Positions 44,311-53,187 of a stretch of 64,000 bases of DNA are shown here, in pieces. A program made the translations under genes and the position numbers. The notes under the pieces were generated by a model that worked only from the letters and a program-made list of their open reading frames with translations, did no database searches and was not told the origin of the DNA. This DNA is from Ignavibacteriales bacterium (GTDB taxonomy: Bacteria > Bacteroidota > Ignavibacteria > Ignavibacteriales > Ignavibacteriaceae), in the NCBI GenBank assembly GCA_016700155.1, contig CP065001.1, positions 1,364,001-1,428,000 of the forward strand. The letters are read 5' to 3'. Position 1 is the stretch's first letter. Each line of letters starts with the position of its first letter.

Positions 44311-45357
44311 TTATAAATATCCTTTTGCTTTCATCAATTCTGCGCAAAGAATCGCACCGCCGGCAGCGCCTCTGACTGTGTTATGCGAAAGTATTACAAA
44401 CTTGTAATCAAGCAGTGTGTCTTTCCTTAATCTGCCGATGGAAACAGCCATGCCTTTATCAATGTTCCTGTGAATACGCGGCTGCGGATATTTTTCATTT
44501 TCAAAATAGTAAATAGGATTTAACGGCGCTAAAGGTAAACCAAGAACCTGCGGTTCAGCTTTAAACTTTTTCCACACATCAATTATTTCTTTTTCCGATG
44601 TTTGTTTTGTCAACTTAACCTGCACACATTCTGTATGTCCGTCAATAACCTGCACTCTGTTACATTGAGCACTAACTTTTAAATCCAAATCTTTTATTGA
44701 CGTTGAATTAAGTGAGCCGAAAATTTTTCTTGGCTCTGCTTCCACTTTCGGTTCTTCACCTCCGATAAATGGAATTACATTATCAATACAATCAAGACTC
44801 GCAACGCCGGGATAGCCCGCGCCGGAAAGTGCCTGCATCGTTACTACATTCACAGCTTCCAAACCGAAATTGTCCAGCAGAGGTTTAAGAGCAATGACCA
44901 ATCCAATCACAGAACAGTTGGGATTAGTCACAATACAGCCGCCGTTAAACTTTTGAATTTTTATAAGTTCAAGATGATCACCATTAACTTCGGGGACGAG
45001 CAACGGAACATCTATATCCATACGATGATTTTTTGAATTTGATACAACAATGTAACCGGCATTCGCAAAGGCAGTTTCCACTTCACCGGCTACTGAAGAA
45101 TCAAGTCCGGAAAAAACTAACTTACTTTTTAAATTTGGTTCGCATGCTTTTACTACTAATTCTGAAACTGAATCCGGAATAGATGATGATAAAAACCAGT
45201 TCACGGCTTCTTTATATTTCTTACCTGCTGATTTTTCTGAAGCTGCGACTTCGGCAACTTCAAACCAGGGATGATTCGATAACAATTCAATAAACTTTTG
45301 ACCGACACTTCCTGTTGCACCTAACACACCGACCTGAATTTTTGTATTTGTACTCAT
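44311..45357 (-). CDS. asd: Aspartate-semialdehyde dehydrogenase
   Basis: A 348-residue enzyme that reduces aspartyl phosphate to the semialdehyde for lysine, threonine and methionine synthesis. N-terminal GVLGATGSVGQKFI binds NADP, the catalytic Cys is C148 in TNPNCSVIG, and ALSGAGYPGV and RVQVIDGHTECV follow. The length and sequence are of the archaeal/fungal-type subfamily. It has no other amino-acid genes beside it and is transcribed away from the amidase gene. Confidence 0.95.
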   Translation of the reverse strand: MSTNTKIQVGVLGATGSVGQKFIELLSNHPWFEVAEVAASEKSAGKKYKEAVNWFLSSSIPDSVSELVVKACEPNLKSKLVFSGLDSSVAGEVETAFANAGYIVVSNSKNHRMDIDVPLLVPEVNGDHLELIKIQKFNGGCIVTNPNCSVIGLVIALKPLLDNFGLEAVNVVTMQALSGAGYPGVASLDCIDNVIPFIGGEEPKVEAEPRKIFGSLNSTSIKDLDLKVSAQCNRVQVIDGHTECVQVKLTKQTSEKEIIDVWKKFKAEPQVLGLPLAPLNPIYYFENEKYPQPRIHRNIDKGMAVSIGRLRKDTLLDYKFVILSHNTVRGAAGGAILCAELMKAKGYL

Positions 45358-45444
45358 CTTTCCTGTTTTCTAATTTAAAAGTGATTTAATTTCGGATGTG
45401 AAAGTACAAATTTTTTAAATAAAGAGTAAGATGAAGAATTGCAC

Positions 45445-45471
45445 AAGGCTGAAGTTAAGGCTAAGGCTGAG
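45445..45471. repeat. Short AAGGCT-rich tandem repeat
   Basis: Three AAGGCT units separated by GAAGTT or nothing lie between asd and the amidase gene. Such 'AAGGCTGAG' runs occur in intergenic DNA of related bacteria (from general knowledge); function unknown. Confidence 0.4.
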
Positions 45472-45527
45472 TGTTACTAAAGAAAGATGTCATCTTTTAT
45501 TATTAGCTCTTAATCAAAAGGAATTTT

Positions 45528-46289
45528 ATGAAAATAGGTTTAGTTCAGTATTCACCGGTGTGGGAAAATAAAAGCGCAAATCAGGAAAAAATTAATTCGC
45601 TCATCAAAAAGTGTAACGCAAAGTTTGATGTAATCGTTCTTCCTGAAATGACACTTACAGGTTTTACAATGAACAGCAAAAAAATGGCAGAGGTAAGCGA
45701 AGGAGACAGCTTCAAATATTTTTCTGATATGGCTGTAAAGAATAGTTGTGATGTGCTTGCTGGAATAATCGAAGTTGAAAATGATAAGTACTTTAACACG
45801 TTACTTCATATAACAAGTGATGGTATGCTAAAAAATCATTACAGAAAAATTCATCCGTTCTCATACTCAGATGAGAACCTTCACTATGAAAAAGGCAACA
45901 CAACTGTGGTGACTAAAGTTCAGGAATTTAATACAGGATTGTCGATCTGTTATGACCTAAGGTTCCCCGAGCTATACAGACAATATGGAAAAGCACGGAC
46001 AGAATTAATCGTTAACATTGCAAACTGGCCTGTGACAAGAATTGAACACTGGCGGACTTTACTTAAAGCCAGAGCAATAGAAAATCAATGTTATGTCGTG
46101 GGAGTTAACAGAGTTGGCGATGATCCCAAACTACATTACAACGGTTACTCAAGTGTTTTTGATCCTATGGGGAATGAACTACTCTCAGTTGAAAATGAAG
46201 AAGGAGTGTTTGTTGCCGAACTAAGTTTAGAAAAGGTAAAAGAAGTAAGAACTAAGTTTCCGTTTTTGGATGATATGAGATTGATTTAA
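45528..46289 (+). CDS. Nitrilase-superfamily omega-amidase-like hydrolase
   Basis: A 253-residue carbon-nitrogen hydrolase with the Glu-Lys-Cys triad E40 (LPEMTLTG), K107 (YRKIHPF) and C141 (SICYDLRFPELY). The spacing and 'NWPVTRIEHWRTLLKARAIENQCYVVGVNRVG' are typical of YafV/NIT2-like omega-amidases that hydrolyse 2-oxoglutaramate-type metabolites (repair function). No signal peptide. AAGGA upstream of the ATG serves as ribosome-binding site. The exact substrate is inferred. Confidence 0.9.
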   Translation: MKIGLVQYSPVWENKSANQEKINSLIKKCNAKFDVIVLPEMTLTGFTMNSKKMAEVSEGDSFKYFSDMAVKNSCDVLAGIIEVENDKYFNTLLHITSDGMLKNHYRKIHPFSYSDENLHYEKGNTTVVTKVQEFNTGLSICYDLRFPELYRQYGKARTELIVNIANWPVTRIEHWRTLLKARAIENQCYVVGVNRVGDDPKLHYNGYSSVFDPMGNELLSVENEEGVFVAELSLEKVKEVRTKFPFLDDMRLI

Positions 46290-46294
46290 GTATT

Positions 46295-46320
46295 CTTTGC
46301 GACTTAGCGTCTTTGCGTGA
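46295..46320. repeat. TTTGCG-type intergenic repeat
   Basis: CTTTGCGAC, TTAGCGT and CTTTGCGTG stand in tandem between two converging stop codons. Sequences of this 'TTTGCGTCTTTGCGTG' kind are known as short interspersed repeats in many bacterial genomes. Confidence 0.45.
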
Positions 46321-46324
46321 AGTC

Positions 46325-46732
46325 CTAAATTTTTTTTGTCTTAACCATCAACAAATGGAATGTCACCCCAACTGCAATTCCAAATAAGAGCAACTTTATA
46401 TACAGCTCATCAGTAAGAAAAATTGCAGACAAAGAAATAGAAATCCACAACAAAGCGATATTTATAATTTTGGATTGAACTGTTAGCCCGGTTTTATTCT
46501 GGTAATTGTCTATATAACCGCCAAGCACTTTATGATTTCGAAGCCATTCATTTGCACGAGGTGAACTTTTAACAAAACAAATCGATGCAAGAATCAGGAA
46601 AATTGTCGTCGGCAGAAGCGGCAGAAAAATTCCGATTACCCCAATAGCAACCAGCAAAAAGCCTGCGGCAATGTATAGGTATTTAGCAACAGGAGAAACT
46701 ACTTGAGTATATTCTTTTTGTTCTGACAACAA
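46325..46732 (-). CDS. ybaN: YbaN-family (DUF454) inner-membrane protein
   Basis: A 135-residue protein with four hydrophobic segments. The family motif 'LGIFLPLLPTTPFLLLA...CFxRSSPR' is matched by GVIGIFLPLLPTTIFLILASICFVKSSPRANEWL. DUF454 proteins are of unknown function. It is monocistronic, convergent with the amidase and divergent from the thioesterase gene. Confidence 0.88.
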   Translation of the reverse strand: MLSEQKEYTQVVSPVAKYLYIAAGFLLVAIGVIGIFLPLLPTTIFLILASICFVKSSPRANEWLRNHKVLGGYIDNYQNKTGLTVQSKIINIALLWISISLSAIFLTDELYIKLLLFGIAVGVTFHLLMVKTKKI

Positions 46733-46809
46733 TTTTTCCTTTGTAATTTTTTTCCTGATCGGTAACCCAAAAATAAAATTTTAAGTTAATATCACAAATT
46801 GAATTAGTT

Positions 46810-46817
46810 TATATTTG
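46810..46817 (+). promoter_or_regulatory. Candidate -7 element for the thioesterase gene
   Basis: TATATTTG fits the consensus exactly, 38 nt before the start codon. A TTA at 21-nt spacing replaces the TTG of the -33 site. Confidence 0.45.
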
Positions 46818-46854
46818 TATAAAAAAGATTTACCACAATCCGAATCTTAACGAT

Positions 46855-47250
46855 ATGATATCCATCAAAAGAAAAGTAAGCTTTTATGACTGCGATCCTG
46901 CAGGAATAATTTTCTATTCAAAAATATTTGACTATTGCCATTCAGCTTATGAAGAACTCATTAATAGTTTTAAGCTAAATGAAAGCTATTGGAATAATGA
47001 AGAATATATTGTCCCCATAATTAAAAGTGAAGCAACATATTCCAAAGCAATTAAGTATGGTGATGTGATTACAATTGAGCTAAATGTGACGCAAATAAAA
47101 TCATCATCATTTGAACTTGAATATATCTGCAAAAATGAAAACGGGGAAGTAACCAACACTGTGATGACCGTTCACGTCTTTGTTGATAGAAAGAACTGGA
47201 AAAAGATTAATATCCCTGAAGTAATAAATAAAAAATTAAACGCTGTTTGA
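46855..47250 (+). CDS. Hotdog-fold acyl-CoA thioesterase, possibly for DHNA-CoA
   Basis: A 131-residue 4-hydroxybenzoyl-CoA thioesterase-like protein: 'RKVSFYDCDPAGIIFYSKIFDYCHSAYEELI' contains the catalytic Asp (D of CDPAG). It is encoded close to the menaquinone operon, whose one unlisted step is hydrolysis of 1,4-dihydroxy-2-naphthoyl-CoA, so it is a plausible MenI-type enzyme. This role is inference from proximity; many hotdog proteins hydrolyse other CoA esters. Confidence 0.75.
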   Translation: MISIKRKVSFYDCDPAGIIFYSKIFDYCHSAYEELINSFKLNESYWNNEEYIVPIIKSEATYSKAIKYGDVITIELNVTQIKSSSFELEYICKNENGEVTNTVMTVHVFVDRKNWKKINIPEVINKKLNAV

Positions 47251-47264
47251 ATTATAAAATGTAG

Positions 47265-47283
47265 GGGCGCATATTTTGCGCCC
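47265..47283. repeat. REP-like palindrome GGGCGCA/TGCGCCC
   Basis: A perfect 7-bp inverted repeat with a 5-nt loop sits between two converging genes. It may act as a bidirectional terminator-like hairpin or a REP-type element; T tracts are short. Confidence 0.5.
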
Positions 47284-47292
47284 TGAAAATAT

Positions 47293-48657
47293 TCAAAACG
47301 TCCCGATTATTTTTTCAGCCGCTTCTTCACCTGAGTTAATAGCACCTTCCATAAAACCCTGCCAGTCTGCGAGATGTTCACCGGCAAAATAAACTCGATC
47401 GTGGTTTTTATTTAGCTCAGCTCTTACTTCAAGCCATTGATGTTTATTGTAAATAGCATAAGCGCCCTGAGTAAAAGCATCAGAACCCCAATAGTAGCTT
47501 ACGAGATTTTCCGCATATTTTTTCACATCACCGAATGCGGGTTGTAAAGCAGCACAAATCTCATCAATCTTTTTGTCTTGTTTCATCTTTGATAGAACAT
47601 AAGCTCTGTCCCCAACTGCGTAGGATGTAAGTATTCCTTTTGTGCCGGTTTGATTTTTTGTTGAATGAAAAAAATAATGAGGTAGTGTATCAGTTATCAT
47701 ATCAAGTGATTCATTCTTCCAGAATCGCTCTTTAAAAAGTACAGATGATTTTATTATCCTTGAATACTGAAGTTCGTTTAATGCTTCGAGATAATTCTTA
47801 GATAACAATGGCTGCCAATCAATTTTTAATAACGCGTATGTTGGTATCGTGCATATCACATTGTCGCCTTCGTATGATGCGCCGTTATCACAGTGGACAA
47901 ATACTTTCCCGCTTTTCTGTTCAACCTTTATTGCTTTGGTTTTAAGAATAATATTTTCATTACCGACTGCTTCAGCAAGCTTAAATATTATTTGACTGTT
48001 ACCACCCTTGATATGAAAATCCATTTCATTCTTTTCACTTGATTCAGCATACTCAGCTATACCTGCATAAGCAGAGACCTGTCGTATTGTTTCGCCAAAA
48101 TCTGTGCTGTCGAGAAGTTCTTTGAGTTCAAGATCTTTTTCGTTTATCCCGTTGTTTACAAGATATCTCCACCAATCAAGTTTGTCAAAATCTTTTTTGA
48201 GTTGTGAATCTTCAGGAAGATCATTGAAAGACTTTAGTAATGCTTCATATTTCTTATTCCACTCAGGAGAAAAATCCCATTCACCTGATTTTTTGTATTC
48301 ACTATTCATGATCAAATCAGTTTCAAACTGGTGATTCTGTAGTTCCAATCCGAACTCTTTGCATAATTCTATTAATCTTGTGTGAGACATTCCAACCCAT
48401 TCTGCACCAAGCTCGCAAGTCAGGTTTTCATCGGGAAAACTGTGAGTGAAGATTCTTCCGCCGATCCTGTTTCTTGCTTCGATCAGCGTAACATTTATTC
48501 CATTTTGTTTAAGCTTGTATGCGGCGGCAAGTCCCGATATTCCGGCTCCGATAATGATTACATTTTTAGATTTAATGTTCGCGAATGAAAATCGCGGAAG
48601 AATTATAGAACCGGCTGCAGCAACACCTGTAGTTTTAATGAAGTCTCGTCTCTTCAT
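47293..48657 (-). CDS. Tat-exported flavin amine-oxidase family protein
   Basis: A 454-residue FAD enzyme with a twin-arginine signal (MKRRDFIKTTGVAAAGSIILP) and the FAD motif VIIIGAGISGLAAAYKLKQNG at about residues 33-53. The GG doublet RNRIGGRIF and the C-terminal AGEHLADWQGFMEGAINSGEEAAE are typical of monoamine/polyamine oxidases. It lies 80 nt after menE on the same strand and may be the last gene of the men transcript, though it is not needed for menaquinone synthesis. Substrate unknown. Confidence 0.9.
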   Translation of the reverse strand: MKRRDFIKTTGVAAAGSIILPRFSFANIKSKNVIIIGAGISGLAAAYKLKQNGINVTLIEARNRIGGRIFTHSFPDENLTCELGAEWVGMSHTRLIELCKEFGLELQNHQFETDLIMNSEYKKSGEWDFSPEWNKKYEALLKSFNDLPEDSQLKKDFDKLDWWRYLVNNGINEKDLELKELLDSTDFGETIRQVSAYAGIAEYAESSEKNEMDFHIKGGNSQIIFKLAEAVGNENIILKTKAIKVEQKSGKVFVHCDNGASYEGDNVICTIPTYALLKIDWQPLLSKNYLEALNELQYSRIIKSSVLFKERFWKNESLDMITDTLPHYFFHSTKNQTGTKGILTSYAVGDRAYVLSKMKQDKKIDEICAALQPAFGDVKKYAENLVSYYWGSDAFTQGAYAIYNKHQWLEVRAELNKNHDRVYFAGEHLADWQGFMEGAINSGEEAAEKIIGTF

Positions 48658-48737
48658 ATCACTCCTTGATTGAAATGAAAAATATTTTTAACTGAAGGTT
48701 ATAACTCTGAAGGATTGTGGAAGGAATTTAGTGAAAA

Positions 48738-50189
48738 TTATTCAACAGTAAACATCGCACGGATTTTTTCTTTTTCGATTTTACTGAGTGGAGACTTTGG
48801 CAACTCATCAATGAAGATAAACTTTTTCGGAATTTTGAATGACGCAAGATTTTCTTTTAGAAAAATTTTCAATTCAGATTCAGAAAGACTAAAATTATTC
48901 TTTAATACAACTGCTGCACACACAACTTGTCCCCACTTCTCATCAGCAATTCCTACAACCGATGTTTCACTAACATATTCATTTGAGAGTATAACATTTT
49001 CTACTTCAAAAGTATTTACATTCTCACCACCTGTAACTATAATATCTGATCTGCGTGAAGTGATGAACAAAAATCCTTCATCATCCAGGTAGCCAAAATC
49101 ACCAGTGTGATACAAGCCATCAACCAGAAGTTGTGATGTGAGTTCAGGATTATTTAAATATCCTGGCATAACGGAGTCAGATTTAATATGAATTTCACCT
49201 TCATTGTTACTACTTAATTCCTTTCCTGATTCATCAACAATTCTGATCTTGACATCATCAAATATTTTTCCGGATGAATTTATTTTTTCCGGATAATCAT
49301 TAACGGAGAAACCTGCAACCATAGCGGAAGTTTCGGTTGAACCGTAAACCTTTGATACTTTCCATCCTTTATTTATAGCTTCCGTCATTAGTGATGATGA
49401 AGATGGTCCGCCGCCGATCAAACAATTTTTGATTGATGAAAATTCAAAATCAATTTTTAATAATTCTGAAAGTTGTGCGGCAACAAGTGAAATCAATGTC
49501 GGATGAAATTTTTCAATACTAACTGAAATTGACTTAGCATCAATATCTTCAGGGAGAATAACTGGAATTCCAAAAATCAACGAACGTGTTAAGATTGAAA
49601 ATCCGCCAATGTGAAAGAAGGGAAGTGAGGCAAGCCATTTATCCGATTCAGTATGTTTGAGCAATTGATCAGAAGCCAGAGCACCTGCAAATAAATTTCT
49701 GAAACTAAGCTGAACTGCTTTAGGTTTACTTGAACTTCCTGATGTGAAAATGATAACAGCAATTTCTTCTTCGCCAGGAGTATTATGTTCTACTAATTCA
49801 TGTTTATTAAAATCTTTTGAGGGGACAGAAATCGTTCTTATGGATTTTGCATTTAATCCGTTAAAAAGATTATCGGTTATTAAAAGACGACTATTCAGAA
49901 AATCAAGCTTAGCAAATAATTCAGAGTTAAGCTGTTTTGTACTTAATGGAACAGGCACTGCACCAACTCTCCACAATGAAATCACCGTTACAATAAAGTT
50001 GATATTGTTATCAAGCAAGATCGGGACCAATTCACCTTTTGAAACCCCGGAAGATTTTAGAGTATGTGCATACCTGTTTAATGAAAGTTCGAGTTCAAAT
50101 GGAGTTAGAGAATTTTCATTGTTGATGAGAACCGGAGTGTTTTTATCGTAAATCGAAGAAGTGAAAAGGAGATTCTTAATACTTTTCAT
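48738..50189 (-). CDS. menE: o-Succinylbenzoate-CoA ligase (MenE)
   Basis: A 483-residue ANL-family ligase that activates o-succinylbenzoate to its CoA ester. The ATP motif IFTSGSSSKPKAVQLSFRNL, YGSTETSAM and HTGDFGYLDDEGFLFITSRRSDII are present, and K in PKSPLSKIEKEKIR near the end. MenE assignment follows from the men gene neighbours. The start overlaps the menC stop by 1 nt. Confidence 0.93.
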   Translation of the reverse strand: MKSIKNLLFTSSIYDKNTPVLINNENSLTPFELELSLNRYAHTLKSSGVSKGELVPILLDNNINFIVTVISLWRVGAVPVPLSTKQLNSELFAKLDFLNSRLLITDNLFNGLNAKSIRTISVPSKDFNKHELVEHNTPGEEEIAVIIFTSGSSSKPKAVQLSFRNLFAGALASDQLLKHTESDKWLASLPFFHIGGFSILTRSLIFGIPVILPEDIDAKSISVSIEKFHPTLISLVAAQLSELLKIDFEFSSIKNCLIGGGPSSSSLMTEAINKGWKVSKVYGSTETSAMVAGFSVNDYPEKINSSGKIFDDVKIRIVDESGKELSSNNEGEIHIKSDSVMPGYLNNPELTSQLLVDGLYHTGDFGYLDDEGFLFITSRRSDIIVTGGENVNTFEVENVILSNEYVSETSVVGIADEKWGQVVCAAVVLKNNFSLSESELKIFLKENLASFKIPKKFIFIDELPKSPLSKIEKEKIRAMFTVE

Positions 50190-51220
50190 TATTTCTTCAA
50201 ACTTATAAATCCATTTCTTATCGGAAGAATAAATTGTTCTATGTCTTCTTCAAAATATTCGCCGACACTTAAACCGTGGGCAACATCATCTTCAATACAA
50301 GCTGCAGCGAATGTTGCAAAAGCTCTCCCCACTGCTGATTCAAATGATGATGAGATTACGCATTTAATTCCTGATCGTTTTGCGTTATCAATTATCTGTA
50401 ATGTCGGAATCAATCCGCCTATCATCATTGGTTTAAGGATAAGCACATCTGCAGTTCCGTTGATGATTATATCAAGCGCATCATCATTTGTTCTTAATGA
50501 CTCATCAACTGCCAGGGGAATTTTAGTAAACGATTTTAGCTCTGACATTTCATCGTTACCAGCAACCGGTTGCTCAGCATATTCAATATCAAATTCTTCA
50601 AGCCTGTTAAGAAAAACTTTTGCGCCTTCAACATTCCATTTTCCATTTGAGTCAATTCGTAATGAGATTATATTCCCGAATTCTTCACGCAGTTTTTTTA
50701 TAAGGTTATAATCGTCTTCAAAATTATCACGACCTGATTTTACTTTTACAGTTGAATATCCTTTAGCTAAAAATGATTTGACTTCATCAAGGGCTTCCTC
50801 AGTGCTTACCATCCCAAGTACTGCATTCACTTTTACAATATCTTTTGGATTCACGCTAAGTAATTCCGAAAGATGCATGTTCATTTCAGAACAAACGAGT
50901 GAAAGCAATGCCTGTTCTACACCATGCCTTAAAGCAGGGAAGTGGTGAAGTGGTTTTAAACTTTCTTCTATGCTGTTTAGCGGATCGAGTTTGTCAATCT
51001 TAACATGCAATTCACTCTTTGATAATGCGAGTTCGGCTTCTTCATAAGTTTCAGAACTAAATTCAGGAAAGGGTGCACAATCACCAACACCCGATTTACC
51101 ATTTTCGCTTGTAAGACTTACAATGAATCCTTTTCGCGAATTAAAACTAATGCCTGATGTAGCAAATGTTTTTTTCAATTTAAATTCATAAGGAAGATAA
51201 CTTAGCTCGAGTTTTTTCAT
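50189..51220 (-). CDS. menC: o-Succinylbenzoate synthase (MenC)
   Basis: A 343-residue enolase-superfamily enzyme that dehydrates SHCHC. The catalytic Lys pair is in STVKVKSG, metal ligands in LRIDSNGKW and EYAEQPV, and LAVDESLR carries the third. Length is normal. It overlaps menA by 4 nt upstream and menE by 1 nt downstream, so translation is coupled. Confidence 0.94.
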   Translation of the reverse strand: MKKLELSYLPYEFKLKKTFATSGISFNSRKGFIVSLTSENGKSGVGDCAPFPEFSSETYEEAELALSKSELHVKIDKLDPLNSIEESLKPLHHFPALRHGVEQALLSLVCSEMNMHLSELLSVNPKDIVKVNAVLGMVSTEEALDEVKSFLAKGYSTVKVKSGRDNFEDDYNLIKKLREEFGNIISLRIDSNGKWNVEGAKVFLNRLEEFDIEYAEQPVAGNDEMSELKSFTKIPLAVDESLRTNDDALDIIINGTADVLILKPMMIGGLIPTLQIIDNAKRSGIKCVISSSFESAVGRAFATFAAACIEDDVAHGLSVGEYFEEDIEQFILPIRNGFISLKK

Positions 51221-52107
51221 ATTGCCAATCCTATAGAAAACAGAACTCCGTACATTGCTGAAAATTTAGCGGTGAGTTCAAGTGTTTTGTTTAACTGTGT
51301 CCCGTTAAGAGTGTATAACATTCTCGTAAGAATAAATGCCAGCGGAATTAATATATATGTTAAAAAAATCCAGTAACCAAAATTATATTGTGCGTACAGC
51401 ACGAGCGGAACTAAAAATGAAATAACATTAAAAAAGATAAACTCATAAATCGAAAAAGTTTTACCAAGTTTTACCGCAAGTGTATTTTTTCCCGCTGCTC
51501 TATCTTCGTCTATATCTCTGAAATTATTTACAACGAGAATGTTAGTGATCAATGCGCCAACAGGAACCGAAGTCATCACAGCGATAAATGATATTTCATT
51601 TGTATGCAAATAAAATGTGCCGACAGTTCCAACCAACCCAAAGAATATAAACGATGCGATGTCACCAAGCCCTTTATAAGCCAGCGGGAACGGTCCTGCT
51701 GTATATGCTATACCAGCAATGATTGAGAGTATCCCGATAATCAATATCAGTATCCCTGAAGTAAATACTAAATAAAGTCCAAGAAGAAAAGCTAAACCGA
51801 ACACAACTGCAATTCCGGTTTTCATTTCATTAATTGAAATTAAACCACTTGCTAAAACTCTTGCCGGACCTTTACGTTTGTCGGTATCAGCGCCTTTATA
51901 AAAATCGAACAGATCATTTGTAAAATTTGTTCCGACCTGAATCAGTATTGAGCAGAGAAGTGCGATTGCAGATAGATGCCATTCAAATTTATTTTGATTA
52001 ATTGCTAATGCAGATCCAACCATCACAGGAACAAATGCTGCTAACAAAGTTTTTGGTCTGCTTGCTAAAATCCAGGAGTTAAATTTTGATGTTACAACCT
52101 TTACCAT
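51217..52107 (-). CDS. menA: DHNA polyprenyltransferase (MenA)
   Basis: A 296-residue UbiA-type membrane prenyltransferase that joins DHNA to a polyprenyl diphosphate. The first Asp motif is NFTNDLFDFYKGAD and the second NNFRDIDEDRAAGKNTLAV; about nine hydrophobic segments are seen. It is separated from menB by a 183-nt gap that contains two inverted-repeat elements, unlike the tight spacing elsewhere in the operon. Confidence 0.94.
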   Translation of the reverse strand: MVKVVTSKFNSWILASRPKTLLAAFVPVMVGSALAINQNKFEWHLSAIALLCSILIQVGTNFTNDLFDFYKGADTDKRKGPARVLASGLISINEMKTGIAVVFGLAFLLGLYLVFTSGILILIIGILSIIAGIAYTAGPFPLAYKGLGDIASFIFFGLVGTVGTFYLHTNEISFIAVMTSVPVGALITNILVVNNFRDIDEDRAAGKNTLAVKLGKTFSIYEFIFFNVISFLVPLVLYAQYNFGYWIFLTYILIPLAFILTRMLYTLNGTQLNKTLELTAKFSAMYGVLFSIGLAI

Positions 52108-52141
52108 AATTAATAGAGATTAGACCATAGGTTATTTAGCG

Positions 52142-52156
52142 GTCGCAAATTGCGAC
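52142..52156. repeat. Palindrome GTCGCAA-A-TTGCGAC
   Basis: A perfect 7-bp inverted repeat around one base in the menB-menA gap. It resembles short intergenic palindromes and could form a small hairpin inside the men transcript. Confidence 0.5.
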
Positions 52157-52207
52157 TACATTTAAACTTATAATCATAAATTTATTTTAATGTTTATTAA
52201 AATCTAA

Positions 52208-52284
52208 TAGAACACTGATTTAACTGATCAGACTGATTAAAACTGTCTGCAAAAATCAGTTCCATCTGCATTATCTGTGTTCTA
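52208..52284. repeat. 77-nt imperfect inverted repeat in the men operon
   Basis: The outer arms TAGAACACTGAT and ATCTGTGTTCTA pair with one mismatch. Inner blocks (CTGAT, ACTGATT) also mirror each other at matching distances. It resembles the 'GAACACxGATxxxxCxGAT' intergenic repeats known from Bacteroidota and other phyla. It begins 6 nt after the menB stop. Confidence 0.65.
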
Positions 52285-52290
52285 TTTCTT

Positions 52291-53127
52291 CTACGGCAGC
52301 TTCGGAAATTTTTTGAAATCCGGTTTACGTTTTTCAAGGTAAGCTTTCTTTCCTTCCTGTGCTTCCTCACTCATATAATATAAAAGTGTTGCGTTGCCCG
52401 CAAGTTCCTGTATTCCTTGCTGTCCGTCAAGCTCAGCATTGAATGCGGACTTTAAAATTCTTAGTGACATTGGACTATGCTGCAATATTTGTTTAGCCCA
52501 TTCAACACCTTCTTCTTCAAGTTGTTCAACAGGAACAACTTTGTTTACCAATCCCATAGCCTCGGCTTCCAGTGCATTATATTGTTTGCAGAGATACCAG
52601 ATTTCCCTGGCTTTTTTCTGACCAACAATTCTTGCAAGATAACTTGAACCGAATCCGCCATCAAAGCTGCCTACCTTTGGACCGGTTTGACCGAAGATTG
52701 CATTATCTGCGGCAATTGTAAGATCACAAACAACATGAAGAACGTGTCCGCCGCCTATTGCATAACCGGCAACAAGAGCTATAACAGGTTTGGGAATACT
52801 TCGAATTAATTTTTGAAGATCAAGAACATTTAATCTTGGAACGCCATCATCTTTACCAACATAACCTTTATCACCACGAATTCTTTGATCACCGCCTGAA
52901 CAGAAAGCGTACTTACCATCTTTAGCTGGTCCTTTTCCTGTTAAAAGTATTACACCTATTTTCTGATCCTCACGAGCATCAACAAATGCGTCAATCATTT
53001 CCTTAACAGTTTCAGGGCGGAATGCATTTCTTACTTCGGGTCTGTTGATTGTTACTTTAGCAATCCCTTCCATCTTTTCATATATGATGTCGTTATAGTC
53101 TCTGACATTTTTCCAGTTGAATGACAT
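52291..53127 (-). CDS. menB: 1,4-Dihydroxy-2-naphthoyl-CoA synthase (MenB)
   Basis: A 278-residue crotonase-family enzyme that closes the naphthoquinone ring from o-succinylbenzoyl-CoA. Typical MenB segments are FCSGGDQRIRGDKGY and NVLDLQKLIRSIPKPVIALVAGYAIGGGHVLHVVCDLTIAA, with GQTGPKVGSFDGGFGSSYLAR and the C-terminal 'YLEKRKPDFKKFPKLP'. Length and motifs fully agree with the family. Confidence 0.97.
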   Translation of the reverse strand: MSFNWKNVRDYNDIIYEKMEGIAKVTINRPEVRNAFRPETVKEMIDAFVDAREDQKIGVILLTGKGPAKDGKYAFCSGGDQRIRGDKGYVGKDDGVPRLNVLDLQKLIRSIPKPVIALVAGYAIGGGHVLHVVCDLTIAADNAIFGQTGPKVGSFDGGFGSSYLARIVGQKKAREIWYLCKQYNALEAEAMGLVNKVVPVEQLEEEGVEWAKQILQHSPMSLRILKSAFNAELDGQQGIQELAGNATLLYYMSEEAQEGKKAYLEKRKPDFKKFPKLP

Positions 53128-53187
53128 ATTCTTAATTCATCCTTTTATTAAAAAATCCTAAAGCAAAATATTGAAAACTTTTGTGAA

